The notes beneath the pieces were generated by a model. That model ran no database searches. It was not told where the DNA came from and saw only the letters and a program-made list of their open reading frames with translations. Shown piece after piece: positions 1 through 11,336 of a DNA stretch of 64,000 bases (the stretch's first letter is position 1; each line of letters opens with the position of its first letter). The stretch is from Uloborus plumipes. Its lineage: Eukaryota; Arthropoda; Arachnida; Araneae; Uloboridae. The position numbers and the translations under genes are program-made. The DNA lies in the NCBI GenBank assembly GCA_038373865.1, contig JAXGGA010002940.1:47780-111779 (forward strand). Reading direction: 5' to 3'.

Positions 1-848
1 ATTTAGAAAGGAAATGCGATCTTTAAATGTTATTTCAGAATTTAAAAATCTAACTAAAGAAATATGCTTTTCAAATGTATTTTAACCGGAAGAAAAAGTT
101 ACATCATAGGAACCGTTGCAAGCAACAGTTGGAATAAATAAAATAATAATAATAATCATCAAAGTAATTGCTTCATTGGGGCAGCTGACCAGGGCCATCA
201 CCAAGAGCCTATCTGGGCGTCTTAGTCATCAGTTTGATCACCGCCCCCCCCCCCCCCCATTAAACTTATACTCTAATTCCGTTCCGGAGACATCTCTGGG
301 ACCAGGCTCCAATTTGCTGACAAGGCTTCTCGTTCTTTTCTTAATGGGGAAAATGAAAAAATAGGCAAATTTTATAATTGCTCCACCCCCTATAAAGCTA
401 GATTTTCAAAACTCCGCTAACTAGATTTTCAAAAATTTTGTCGAAAAAACGGCTGTTCCTTTGTGCAGTTATTCCAAAGGAAAAAATGATTGTTCCGGTT
501 AAATACTTTTGAAACATTTCTAATTTTGTGCTTAAATTTAAAGGGCTAAAATTAAAATTTAAAAAAGTTTTGCGAAGTTGTTTTTGAATATTTAACGCGT
601 AAATTTGTTAAAACTACTGCGATTTGAAATGGAAACATCCGAAATGGTCATGTGGCACTTCAGTGCCAGTAGCGCAACCAGGGAATAGGCTCATACGGCT
701 CAGGTCCTACCTAAAATGCTGAGTTGCGAGTTGCTTTTTTTAAATATTCTTTACTGTTGAAGAAAATGAAGGAACGCGTGTCTTGGAAAAATTAAGTTCT
801 TTTAATGGGAAAAACGAATAATATTGGGTAGAAATCTTAATTCCTTTC
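1..848. other. Non-coding flank with no gene
   Basis: No convincing coding region is present. The stretch holds a poly-C run near 243-258 and AT-rich sequence. Short open frames here run through homopolymers and look like chance. Confidence 0.5.
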
Positions 849-2584
849 TCTATACTAATAATAAAGCTGAAGGTTTGTCTTTCTTTCCTTCTGTCTGTCT
901 GTTACGCGCGTAGCGCCAAAACCGTTCGGTCGATTTTCATGAAACTTGGTACAAAATTAGTTTGTAGCATTTAGTTTTGCACCTCGAAGCGATTTTTCCA
1001 AAATTCCATTTCGTTCTTTTTCTATTCGAATTCTTAGCAGAAATTCGATAAAATAGGGAAGAAATATTTCACACATTTTCAAGTCTTATGTCATTCGAAA
1101 GCTTGAAATTTTCTGGATAAAATGAAGTTTTTTCGAAGTTTCTACGATCATCAGGAGAGCTGTAACAATTGTTTTTAGAATCCCGGAATTCAAGGCTTAC
1201 CTTCAGTAAAGCAAGCCAAACGATTCTAAAATGGTTTTGCTCGAGAATAAAATTTGTTTGAAAAGATAGATGAAATGAATTATTTTATCAACGGAAATCA
1301 ACTTTTCATGTTGTTACCATGGTTACGTGTTCATACTTATTTTTGTTTCGTTATTTTTTCAGCGTTGCCAGACGTAGTATTTTTGATACTACGATAGTAT
1401 TTTTTCGGCCCAAATAAGGAGCGTAGTATTTTTCTGGCAACCATGCTTCCAATATACTAATGACTAAATTAAAAGATTTGGCGGATTTTTTTTTTTTTTT
1501 TCGTTTTCATAGATTTCGCATTTCAGCAACATTGATTTTGGCAACGTTTGGAAACAGTAGTATTTTGTAATATTTTTTTTTTTGGAGGAGGCGTAGTATT
1601 TTTTTTGTTTCAATTCTCTGGCAACCCTGTCTTTTTCCCGGTGAAAATGCTTTGGGACCTTACTTGGCGCGTTTTCGAAAAGTCACCAACTGGCGCGTTT
1701 TTGCGTGTCTCGCGGAATTGTAAGCTCCGAGAGAAACTACGCAAAATAGTCAGGGTTACCACGCTTGGCACGCCTATCGCCCATTTAGCGAGAAAAGAGT
1801 ATCTAAAGCACATATTAACCAAATATCGTATCAATTGCGTTATTGCATCGTTCTTTTTAAAGTGTTTCATTTCGGAAAATGTATTGTTTTGTTTTTAAAA
1901 CTAGGAAAGGAAACTTTCTTCTTCTTTTAAACTTTGGTAAGATTTCTGTTGGTTTCTGTGAGCAACAAAATTGTTCTTATTTTCTCTTTTGGCTTATTTT
2001 TATGCATCACCCCTTTGGGTTGCATTCGAATGTTCCAAGGGGGTATTTTACCCCTTTTATGGAGTAAATCAGTGTTCATTTCAATGCAGACAAAAGTGAT
2101 ATGAATTAGCACTACCACTTGGCGATATATCGCCAAGCTTTTGATCGCCAAGTATTTGCCGCCAATTTGGCATATCGCCAAGTTGGTGAACAAAATTGTT
2201 TTCTTTTTTTATTTGGACTCAATTTGGCGCTATTGGCGATATTTTGCGAAAAATCCACTGAATGATGTTAAAATCGGCGATATTTAAGGGATTAATCATT
2301 GTAAAACATTTTTTTTTTGCATTGTTTCGTGGCAAACTAGGAATATAAATGTTTGAACTATTATCTTGCTCACTCCAAGCACTATTTTAGCAGTTAAGGC
2401 ATGTACTAAGAAATTTACACATAAAAATAAGTAGCGTGGGGTCCATACCAGATTTTTATATCATACTTTGAAGGAATTATAGTTGAATTACAACTAAAAT
2501 AGAGCATTTTTTCTGCTATATCAATTATTTTACAAATGAACTTTTAATTTTATACCACGGGCAAAGCCGTGCGGGTACCGCTAG
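849..2584 (+). mobile_element. Non-autonomous Helitron-like element
   Basis: The left end reads TCTATACTAATAATAAAG, followed by a GTTTGTCTxxCT stretch, which is the usual 5' start of many arthropod Helitrons. The right end has a short GC hairpin (CACGG, loop GCAAAG, CCGTG at 2556-2571) followed 9 bases later by the terminal CTAG at 2581-2584, with host T next. Helitrons start with TC, end in CTRR, insert between A and T and make no target duplication; the right side fits well. The base before the left TC is C rather than A, so the exact left boundary could be off by a few bases. No Rep/helicase coding survives in the 1.7 kb interior, so the element is non-autonomous. The interior holds short inverted GTTGCCAGA/TCTGGCAAC pairs (about 1363-1443) and a cluster of CGCCAAG motifs (2117-2185). 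Confidence 0.7.
2556..2584 (+). other. Helitron 3' terminal hairpin and CTAG end
   Basis: A perfect 5-bp stem with a 6-base loop lies just upstream of the CTAG terminus. In Helitrons this hairpin marks where rolling-circle transfer ends. It is the strongest single piece of evidence for the element. Confidence 0.7.
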
Positions 2585-3736
2585 TAAAATATAAATCTCG
2601 GCATTTGAATTTTTTAACAGCTGCAGATTACTGATCAACTAATTGTGTGCCCCCTCTTCTCCGCCCAGTTCTGTTTCCCTCGCCCCCTTTTTTCTTCTTC
2701 TTTTCCAGTTCTTCCGAAAATAAGGGAGTGTTCAAAATGTTACTCCTCTGAAGCCTTGTCCCGTGCCATAATCATTACGGAGAATTTGAAATTTCGTTTA
2801 GGACTGAAAATGCTCCAAACACCAAAAAACATCGAAAGTCGCTTAAAATTGCGTTTTTAGAGCCTTAATTTTGAACTAACGGTAAGTGCCTATAAACGTT
2901 ATGAAATAAGGCATGCACTCACATGTTTAGGATTCGTGCAGAAGCTCCCACCCCCTTTCTCTACAAAGTCAAAGCTCATTAAAATTTTAGTTTTTAAAAC
3001 TAAAAATATAATAAAAATTCAGGGGGCAGTGCCTTTGAACCCCTTTTAATACCGTGGGGTATGGAATAAAAAATTCGTCAACTATACCATTTTTGAATTC
3101 ATTTACGAATTTTTCAAAGTGCCCCCCCCCCTTGAAATATTTTCTGTTGGCGCCACTGTTCCTGCCTCCTATACCTGCCTGATTTAAAATGGAAGTGGCA
3201 CTATATTTATTTTCGTAAAAGAGCCGGGTATTCTCTCGCCGACTCCACACCCAGCGGATATACTGCGTGTTTTTGTACGTACTACAAATCAAAATGCAAC
3301 AATGTTTTTTCATTCTCTAGTGTATATTTTGGGGACGAAGGCCAATTTTCCTTCTTATCTTGTTTTTTCTCTTCTTCTTACACGAGAATTTTTGCGCTGG
3401 AAAATTTTCCGTATTTGGTTTAAATTTAAAAAGTTAAATTAAAAAATATAAAAAAAACCAACGGTGAAAAAAATCTTTAATTTGTCATTTCGCTCGAAAT
3501 ATTGAGGTGGGGGGGGGGGGGCGGTGACAAATTGAGCTTCGCCTCGGGTGCCATCAGACCTTGCTACGCCACTGGATGGCACAAGACTTCGTATCCTTTT
3601 TGCTAACTAGGCACAAAAGAGAACCACGCACATGATGGCTACGAACCCTTCTAAATGATAAGCATCTGACAGACAATGGACCTATACTGTTGGTCATTCA
3701 GAAGTACATCAGCCGTAGATTATTGATATACTCGCG
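2585..3736. other. Gene-free repeat DNA
   Basis: No gene is seen. The stretch contains poly-C and poly-G runs near 3121-3132 and 3507-3521. Two fragments read like right ends of hAT elements (GCGCCACTG at 3155-3163 and TACGCCACTG near 3565-3574), with no matching left ends found, so they are probably old truncated copies. Confidence 0.4.
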
Positions 3737-4089
3737 TTAAGGGGGTCCGGGACACATTTTGAAAAAAAAAAAAAATATTTAACAGTTTAGAGTTTTGAAA
3801 TTTTTTACACTGCTTCACCATCTGTTTAACAAGCAAAATCATAACATATATGACAATTTTTTTTTTCAATTTAACTTTTTTCAAAAAAAGGGGGGTCGCT
3901 TTAAATCGCATAAACTTAAAATATTCTTAATCAATTTTCATTTTTTTTTCATATATGTGAACACAAACATACATAAGCTTTAATTTGTACTCAGCAATTT
4001 TAAAAATAATAATTTAAAAAAAAATTAAAAATATTTACGTACAAATTTCGAAAAATTCAAAGGTAGTTTTTTTTTCAAAAAATCATATT

Positions 4090-4328
4090 TGTCGGCGATC
4101 TAAATGCTCCATAGAATTAAGAAGAGCCTTGAATGTTATTATTTCTTTTATCGTCTACGAATTGGCAACCAAAGAAAATGCGTGGGAGTTCAGTTGCGCT
4201 GACGAGCTTTCTCGCCAAGTATGTAACTTTGTTCTCTTTAACATTGCTACTAATGTTACCAACCTATGTTGTCATTAAATAAAATTATTTTATACAGTCC
4301 ACTTCTCATTCACTAACGGCCATCGACA
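4090..4328 (+). repeat. 5' LTR of the BEL element
   Basis: This 239-bp LTR begins TGTCGGCGATC and ends CCATCGACA. It contains ATAAAATTATTTTATA (an AATAAA-type context) near 4279. It is intact and acts as the empty-site control for the hAT insertion in the 3' LTR: AGTTGCGC occurs once, at 4192-4199. It differs from the 3' LTR by a 7-bp indel near TTGTTC and a few substitutions. Confidence 0.9.
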
Positions 4329-4370
4329 TTATATGGTCAGTTACTAACCGGAGCCTTGCCATCTTTCAAT
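4329..4370 (+). promoter_or_regulatory. BEL 5' leader with possible primer binding site
   Basis: A TGG trinucleotide at 4334-4336, six bases after the LTR, starts the sequence TGGTCAGTTACTAACC. A tRNA primer binding site is expected here and normally begins TGG. I cannot name the tRNA without a search. The gag ATG follows at 4371. Confidence 0.4.
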
Positions 4371-6021
4371 ATGGATTTAATAACGCTTAATCGCAAACGA
4401 GACGTTCTGAATTTATGAATACCAAGCTCGGTAAACTCGCTGAGTTTATTCAAAGCTTTGTGCCGTCAGAAGATAAAAATCAGGATCTCGTGATTCTTGG
4501 TACAAAATTGGAAGTTATTAATTCAGCAAAAGCCGTCATCAACGAATTAATTGACGGATATTGTGACCAGGGGTGGCTCCTCATTATGGGCCAGGTGGGC
4601 CGGGCCCACCCAGAAAAATTGGAAGAAAAAAAATGCCGAATAAAATATAATCGTTTTGTATTTCAACCAACAATAAAGAAAAAAACAAAACAAAACATAG
4701 GGCACAAAATATATTTTAAACCTTCAGCTCCCCCCCCCCTCCACATTGCTAATACAGCACAAAAAAGTTTTCAAACTCCATCAATTTTGCACCTAAGCGC
4801 TTCGCATTAGCACGGCTTTAAGAGCGAATTCGCGGGCCAGATCAAAGCGGCCCTCGCCAAGCCCCCGATTTTAGCCAATCCCAATGGCTGAATTAAGAAG
4901 AGCAGTGAGAGATGACACCCCATTGTAACAATCGACAAGTGGGCATTTTTTATCTGGCCCAAAATTTCCCTTTGTCCCTAACCGAAGCGGTGGAGAGGGA
5001 AGTGTCCCTCACTGGTTACAGAGGAGCAGGGAATGTCTGGCCCCTGTTGTTAGGGAGAAAACTTGCTTTTCATTCCGCTCTCCTGGTTTTTCTTTTATTG
5101 ATTTTTATAACACGTCTTTTTTTTTTAGTCTTTCTTTTTTAATTTTCCACACCTATTACTAACAGGCATAGAGATTGCCAGTTTCATTACCCCCCCTCAC
5201 CTATTTGTAATACAATGCACGCATATTTTATTTATTAATTTGCGTTTGAAATTCTTTTTCTCAAAATTTTTGTATGAAGACTTTATTTTTGACTTGTAGT
5301 GCGTTTGCCATTTTCTTGGTATTAGTTTGAATTGAATCTCATTTGTCGCAGTGTTGTGTTAATATATTAAAAAGTCTGTAAGTATTGTATGAACTCTAGG
5401 AATTTGTCATCCTGCCGGGTGTGACATTATAAATGCTTGGAGAAGTGATAAGTATTCTTAAGCTCCAAATGCTACATTTATTTAGCCGAATCATGACTGC
5501 ATTTATATCCAGGACTAACGAGAGGCTAACCCCCGCCCCCTAAAATATCAATGAAGTAGTCTGCTCCCCCCTCCCCCTCTTTGATGATCTTCCCTACAAC
5601 TAATATTATCACACTCAAAGGGATTTTAATGTCCGAAAAAACACCTAGATGTTGAATAAAAAGTTTGCTACTGCGCATTTTTTCTTATATCTTATGACAC
5701 GTAACATTAACCTTCTACTACAAACACACTAAAGCAGTAACCAGAAAAAATAAAACTTAAAACATTGAACGTTCATAAAAATATTGAGTGGATCAAAGTC
5801 TACTGTATATAAAAACTATATTCAGCTTAAAATGTATAAATGAATACATTTATTTTGTAAATTATTATTATTTTACAAATTGCTTCATAATTCAAGAAAC
5901 ACGTGGACATAAAATTTCGCAACATTTAAAAACTATATTTTGCAATATATTTTCCTGAAGGTTTATAATATATGAAATATTAAATATTGTTTAAAAGCAA
6001 TCTAGTTAAATAAATATATTA

Positions 6022-7239
6022 CACTGAAGTGACAAAAGTTATGGGATAGCAATATGCAAATTTTCAGATGGCAGTAGCATCGCATAGAACAGGTATAAAT
6101 GCGCAGTGCTTTTACAGAGCTTTCATTTCTGTTCAAGTTATTCATGTGAAGAGGTTTTAACGTGATGATGACCGCACGACGTGAATTAACAGACTTTGAA
6201 CGCGGAATGTTAGTTGGAGCTAGACGCATGGGTCATGCCATTTCGGAAATCGTTAGAGAATTCAACATTCCCAGATCCACTGTGTCAAGAGTGTGCCGAG
6301 AGTATGAAATTTCAGGCATAACATCCCACCATGGACAGCGCAGTGGTCGACCGCCTGCACTTAAAGATCGAGACCGGCGACGTCTGCAAAGAGTCCTAAA
6401 TTCTAACAGACAAGCAACACTGCGTCAAATCACCGTAGAAATCAATGTGGGACGTACAATGGACGTGTCTGCTAGAACTGTGCGGAGAAATTTGGATTTC
6501 TTGGGCTATTCCAGCAGAAGACCGACTCGAGTGCCTTTACTGACAGAACGACATCGCTTGCAGCGACTCTAGTGGGCACGTGAGCATATCGGTTGGTCCC
6601 TAGATGAATGGAAAACCGTGGCCTGGTCCGATGAGTCACGATTTCAGCTGGTAAGAGCCGATGGTAGGGTTCGAGTGTGGCGCAGACCCCACGAAGCCAT
6701 GGACCCAAACTGTCAGCAAGGCACTGTTCAAGCTGGTGGTGGCTCCGTAATGGTGTGGGCTGTTTTTTCATGGCATGGACTTGGTCCTCTAGTGCGACTG
6801 GACCGAACATTGACTGGAAATGCTTATGTGCAGCTACTTGGAGATCACTTGCAGCCATTCATGGACTTCATGTACCCAAACAACGATGGGATTTTTATGG
6901 ATGACAATGCGCCATGTCACCGGGCCACAACTGTTCGCAATTGGTTTGAAGAAAATTCTGGACAATTCCAACGAATGATTTGGCCACCTAGATCGCCCGA
7001 CATGAATCCCATTGAGCATTTATGGGACACCATCGAGAGGTCTGTTCGTGCCCAAAATCTTGCCCCATCAACGCTTTCACAATTATGGACGTCTATCGAG
7101 ACAGCATGGCTCAATATTCCTGCAGAAGACTTCCAACGACTTGTTGAGTCCATGCCACGTCGAGTTGTTGCACTTCGCCGGGCAAAAGGAGGGCCGACAC
7201 GATATTAAGAGGTATCCCATGACTTTTGTCACTTCAGTG
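6022..7239 (+). mobile_element. Tc1-like DNA transposon
   Basis: The terminal inverted repeats are about 28 bp, starting CACTGAAGTGACAAAAGT and ending in the reverse complement, flanked by TA on both sides (6020-6021 and 7240-7241). The 1.2 kb length and a single transposase frame fit Tc1/mariner. The two TIRs differ at one or two bases only, and the transposase has one in-frame stop, so this is one of the youngest insertions in the window. It lies inside the hAT element that itself lies inside the BEL element. Confidence 0.93.
6162..7208 (+). pseudogene. Tc1-like transposase with one in-frame stop
   Basis: The product cuts and pastes the element by binding the TIRs and using a DDE catalytic triad. 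The frame runs from ATG at 6162 to TAA at 7206-7208, about 348 codons, normal for Tc1. One TAG at 6570-6572 (after HRLQRL, before WAREHIG) interrupts it. The N-terminal half has a paired helix-turn-helix DNA-binding region (ELTDFERGMLVGARRMG, PRSTVSRVCREY) and a GRPP hinge. The C-terminal half has the catalytic D in WSDESRF, D in MDDNAPCH and E in MNPIEHLW. I count 36 residues between the second D and the E, not the 34 of classical Tc1. Only the TAG prevents a full-length reading; whether other substitutions inactivate it cannot be told here. Confidence 0.92.
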
Positions 7240-8699
7240 TATATCAAAGTTTAATAACGGTACCTAATGGTTGGAAAAAACTAGGCTTTCTGCAAGATTT
7301 TTTATTTCTAACATATGAGCATATAACACGTTACTATGACTGTCAGTCAAATCATGTATCCGAAAAGGTTATTACCAGTTAAGCAAATATTCTGATAAAC
7401 ATAATTAAATTAGTCAGTTATCCGTGTTTTAATTTTAATGGTATTCGAACCGGTAGTCAAGATCCTTTAATTTTGATTATATTGTAAGAAAAATAAGTGT
7501 TTTAATATTGTTATGTACTCTTTGTGTATTTCCTGAAAATAATTCGATTCATCTCATTACTAGTTTGAGTACGACCATAGGTAAGCGAGTGGGACCATAA
7601 CTGGTCAAACTCCAGTGTATTCCAATTTATTTAAAAACATATACATGCATTAAAATTGAAAGTATCATAGCTATAAAAGTGACATTTTAAAGTTCTAACA
7701 CCGTTAGGATTTGTTTTTTCATGAACTAAAATTGCAACATTTGTATCCAAATTAAAAAAAAAAAAATGTAAGCATGCCTAGATCCAGTCATTTACTTTAT
7801 AAGTTTCTTAATTTGATGGAGGCTTTCAGAAAGTCATGGTGCAGATTGTCGAAATTTTTAGGGGGAGAGAGGGGGTGTTTTTAGGCAGAAATTTTCTTTT
7901 TCTTTTTGAGTGTAGTCCCGTAATGTTTGAGGAGGTGCGCCGCCTTGAGGCGTGACACTTTTGACGTGATGAATATTTTCACTGTCCGAAAATGGCAAAA
8001 TTATGAGAGAAACATTAGTGATATTTTGAAAGTCGGTCGTCTGTGGAAAACATTGTCAATTAGTATTACATTGATCGCTTAAGGCTGGTGTAACATTTAA
8101 AATATAAAACCTATGTATCAAATCAAATGTGAGATAATTTTGCAATGCAAATTTGTATTAATAAAATTAAATATTATTTTAAGTCGCTCAGCATTAGTTT
8201 ACTAACTGTTGTTTCCTTCATTGTATCTGTGTAAGCATTAGTGGGGAAAGATATAATTGCGGGCCCACCAACTAAGTTAAGGCACGAGCCGCCACTGATT
8301 GTGACCTTCCTGAAGCCGTGGATCTCAAAAACAACCTGACATTGGCGGAAATCATCGCTGAAGATCTAGAAGAGCTGGAGGTAAAATTAAAGATTTTAAT
8401 TTCTAAATGCAATAATTATGAAATTAAGAATGAAAATATTAAAGCCAATGTGAAAATTCCCGATCTTCCTTTACCCACATTTAATGGTAAATACGAAGAT
8501 TACCAAGCCTTTAAAAATCAATTTACTACAATTATTGGCGAAAATAATTCTATAAGTAATTCTCAAAAATTATTTTATTTGAGAGCTTCATTAAAAGGCG
8601 ATGCTAAGCTAATCGAAAGACCCCAAGATACTTTCGAATCGCTTTTTCAAGCACTTGATAGTCGATATGAAAACAAACGTGCGATTGTTGACGCACATA

Positions 8700-8952
8700 T
8701 CGTCGCCACCATGCTAAACTTACGAATGTGAAAATTGGTATTTTTCAGGAGGGCCAAAACACTGCATATACCCTTTTTCCAAGTGACGTATTTGGTTATT
8801 TTCAATATTTAAACTCTTATAGAGATCTTTAAGTTTAAAACTATCGTTCGAAGGTTTCATTTTAATTTTAATTATTTGTAAAATTCGAACTTGAAAAACA
8901 AACTTGAAAAACGCGATTTTTCACATTCGTTACTTTAGCATGGTGCCGACGA
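8700..8952. mobile_element. Mariner-like MITE inside BEL gag
   Basis: A 253-bp element with near-perfect inverted ends (left TCGTCGCCACCATGCTAAA, right the reverse complement with a few changes, TIR over 30 bp) sits between TA (8698-8699) and TA (8953-8954). Removing it with one TA restores the gag frame. It has no coding capacity; the upstream gag frame reads through its left end to a stop at 8729-8731. Confidence 0.82.
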
Positions 8953-9418
8953 TATCATGAGTTTAATCAATTTTGAAAAGGTTAATGAAACCTCTCATCA
9001 ATTAAGATTGCTTGTCGACAACGTAAAGCGACATCTTCGCTCCCTGCAAAACCTAGGTTTTGAAAGAAACAATCTTTCTGATACATTTTTATTGAATGTG
9101 TTAAGTCAGAAGTTAGAACGTGAATCTAAGAAAATATTTGAAATGTCTGTAAAATCTACAGAAATTCCTACTCTGGATAAATTTCTAGAATTTTTGGAAG
9201 AAAGAGCTAGGATTTTAGATGGTTTGAAAAATTATTCTTCTACGAACAAACAGTCATTTCCCAGCAAGCAAAGGCAGAATTTTGACGCCAAATCCAAAGC
9301 GTTTGTTGCCAAAGGGGGAAAACATAATTTTTGTGAGTACGCGCCAACTCATAAACTATACCGTTGTCCAAAGTTCGAGGCCAATTCTTTAGCAGAACGT
9401 ATAGAATTTATTAACTAG

Positions 9419-10138
9419 TATAACATATGTTTTCGCTGCTTGAGTCATACTACTGATTTGGTTTGCAAATCTGAATTTCACTGCTCAAAGTGCTCTTCGC
9501 AAAACAGAAATGCGTTACATTCATCTCTGATTTGTGGGTTTTTAAATGAGGATCGAAAAATGATTACGCCAAGGGAAGTAGAAAAAAGCTCAGTTAGTGA
9601 ATCGACTGAATTTACAAGCTCACTTCTTTCATCTACGAAAACAAAAAGTAGTGGTTTAATAAATTCATGCGTAATATTTAATTCTGATAAAACAGGCAAG
9701 CCGATTCCAATACGTTGTACCTTAGATTCAGCTTCTGAAGATTCATTTTTAACTAAAAGGATTGCTGACTCTCTTGGATTAGTCAAGAAAAAAATAAATG
9801 TTCAAATTTCGGGTTTGAATAAGTCATTCTCAAAGGTTTCACATTTGGTGACAGCTCAAGTTTCTAATCTCCAGAGTAGTTATAAGCAAAATATTGATTT
9901 CTTGATTACTTCAGAAATTATTAAATGTCATCCTTCAAAAAGAATTGACATTCGTCATTTAAATATTCCTTCGAATATAGCACTTGCTGATCCTAACTGG
10001 TTTAATTGCTCAGAAATTGATTGCTTAATAGGCTGTGAATTTTTCTTTGACATTTTGATGCCTTGTAAAATCAAAATTGATAGAAGTAATTTATATTTAC
10101 AAGAAACAGTTTTTGGTCACAAGTGGTTCCATTCCTAA
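9419..10138 (+). pseudogene. pro: BEL gag zinc knuckle and aspartic protease region
   Basis: Directly after the TAG that ends the previous frame, the same frame continues with a zinc-knuckle stretch (YNICFRCLSHTT, CSKCSSQNRNALHSSLIC). The protease follows: counted from M at 9440, residues 94-98 read TLDSA, so the catalytic Asp is D96 in a DSA context (DSG or DTG is more usual). About 100 residues later IDCLIGCEFFFDIL matches the conserved second protease motif of BEL elements. The frame ends at 10138 without reaching RT; the reading continues in another register from about 10100, so a frameshift separates protease and RT. Confidence 0.82.
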
Positions 10139-11336
10139 TTCCAGTGAAGAATCCCATCATGACAATCACTGCTTTCTCACTAAAAGTATGATCTCTCTAG
10201 ACACTACGTTAAAGTCATTTTGGGATATAGAACATGTTCCAGATACCGAAAATCCTATCAGCGATGAGCTCAAGCATTGCGAAGATCATTTTACATTAAC
10301 TCACTATAGAAAACCCGACGGACGTTATGTGGTTTCGCTACCCTTCAAATCGGATATAAACAAAATCAAGTTAGGTGACTCGAAAAGAATCGCTTCCAAA
10401 AGACTCGATCAATTATGGCGACGTCTCGAATGCGATCCTAAATTAAAGGTTATGTACACTGAATTTCTTGAAAAATATCAGTCTCTTGGTCATATGGAAA
10501 AGAATGTTGATTCTCAGATTCCGAATATTTTCTAACTCATCATGGGGTACTGCGCCCTGAAAGTGTTTCAACCAAACTTCGGGTGGTCTTCAATGCAAGT
10601 CAAAAAAGTAATTTAAACATCTCACTGAACAATGTTCTTTATAAGGGAGCTGTTATTCAAGATGATCTCCTAGCCATAATGTTGCGCTTTCGTAAGCACC
10701 AGTTTGCGTTTACTGCAGACATTAGCAAAATGTTTCGCCAAATTGAAATCAACCCTACTCAAACTCACTTTAAAAAAATACTATGGAAGGAAGAGCTTAA
10801 TAAACCTGTGCAAGTTTTTAGTCTAAAGACTGTTACGTATGGAACTACTCCAGCAAGCTTCTTGGCAACGAGAGTGCTAAAGCAGTTGGCATTAGACGAG
10901 CAAAAAGACTTTCCTCTCGCGTCTGACGTCCTTCTACATGATTTTTACATGGACGATTGCTTGTCCGGCTCTTCTAACGAACGAGATCTCAGAAAACTCC
11001 AAAATGATTTAGTTAAGCTACTTCAACGTGGAGGTATGACGCTCCACAAATGGTGCACTTCTAACATACCTTGCCGTTCGGAAGTTTTCTCCTTTGACAA
11101 GGATTCTCAAGCGACAGTGAAAACTCTTGGAGTGTTATGGAACAACTCATCTGATGCTTTCTGTTTCAAGGTTGCTCTTTCTTTTAATCTGAAGCCTACA
11201 AAACGAGATGTTCTTTCCCAAATAGCTCGTTTTTTCGATCCACTTGGCCTATTGGGACCGCTGATCAGCAAAGCCAAGTTTTTCATGCAAAAGCTTTGAC
11301 TCCTTCAGTTAGACTGGCAGGATCCATTGCCAACTC
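10139..11336 (+). pseudogene. pol: BEL reverse transcriptase, frameshifted, C-terminus interrupted
   Basis: RT copies the element RNA into cDNA. The entry segment (to 10535) carries the BEL signature FWDIEHVP and HYRKPDGRYVVSLPF. A frameshift near 10530 moves to the frame from 10583, which has LRVVFNAS just upstream, the first catalytic Asp in TADISKMFRQIEI (D46) and FYMDD (residues 121-125) with both aspartates kept. A TGA at 11297-11299 replaces an expected Trp codon in the LxLDWQDPLP region. At 11337 the 5.8 kb hAT element interrupts; the same frame continues at 17177. Confidence 0.9.

Larger units (their letters stand above)
4568..8297. mobile_element. hAT-type non-autonomous element inside BEL gag
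   Basis: The ends CAGGGGTGGCTC and GAGCCGCCACTG are imperfect terminal inverted repeats starting CAG, as in hAT elements. A perfect 8-bp duplication ATTGTGAC lies on both sides (4560-4567 and 8298-8305), and deleting element plus one copy restores the gag reading frame. The 3.7 kb interior encodes no hAT transposase; its only coding content is the nested Tc1-like transposon at 6022-7239. The remaining interior (4600-6020 and 7242-8280) is AT-rich with C- and G-runs and no gene. Confidence 0.88.
4371..9418 (+). pseudogene. gag: BEL gag, broken by two insertions and a frameshift
   Basis: Gag forms the virus-like particle and binds the RNA template. Coding starts with ATG at 4371 (MDLITLNRKRDVL) but runs into a stop near 4414; the frame then continues one register over (KLAEFIQSFVPSEDK), so there is a small indel. 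At 4568 the frame is broken by a 3.7 kb hAT element and resumes at 8306. The middle part (8306-8697) holds the typical LPTFNGKYEDYQAFKNQF stretch. A 253-bp MITE with TA duplication interrupts at 8700, and the frame resumes at 8955 (FEKVNETSHQLRLLVDNVK). The end has HKLYRCPKF and SLAERIEFI and a TAG at 9416-9418 just before the continuing zinc-knuckle part. Once the insertions are discounted the frame is consistent, which supports recent transposon hits on an already decaying copy. Confidence 0.85.

Noticed and set aside
3108..3575. Complete hAT element ending in CGCCACTG
   Set aside because: Two right-end-like fragments are visible but no left terminus or target duplication, so only remnants can be claimed.
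9478..9786. Minus-strand open frame over the BEL protease
   Set aside because: Shadow of the plus-strand pol region.
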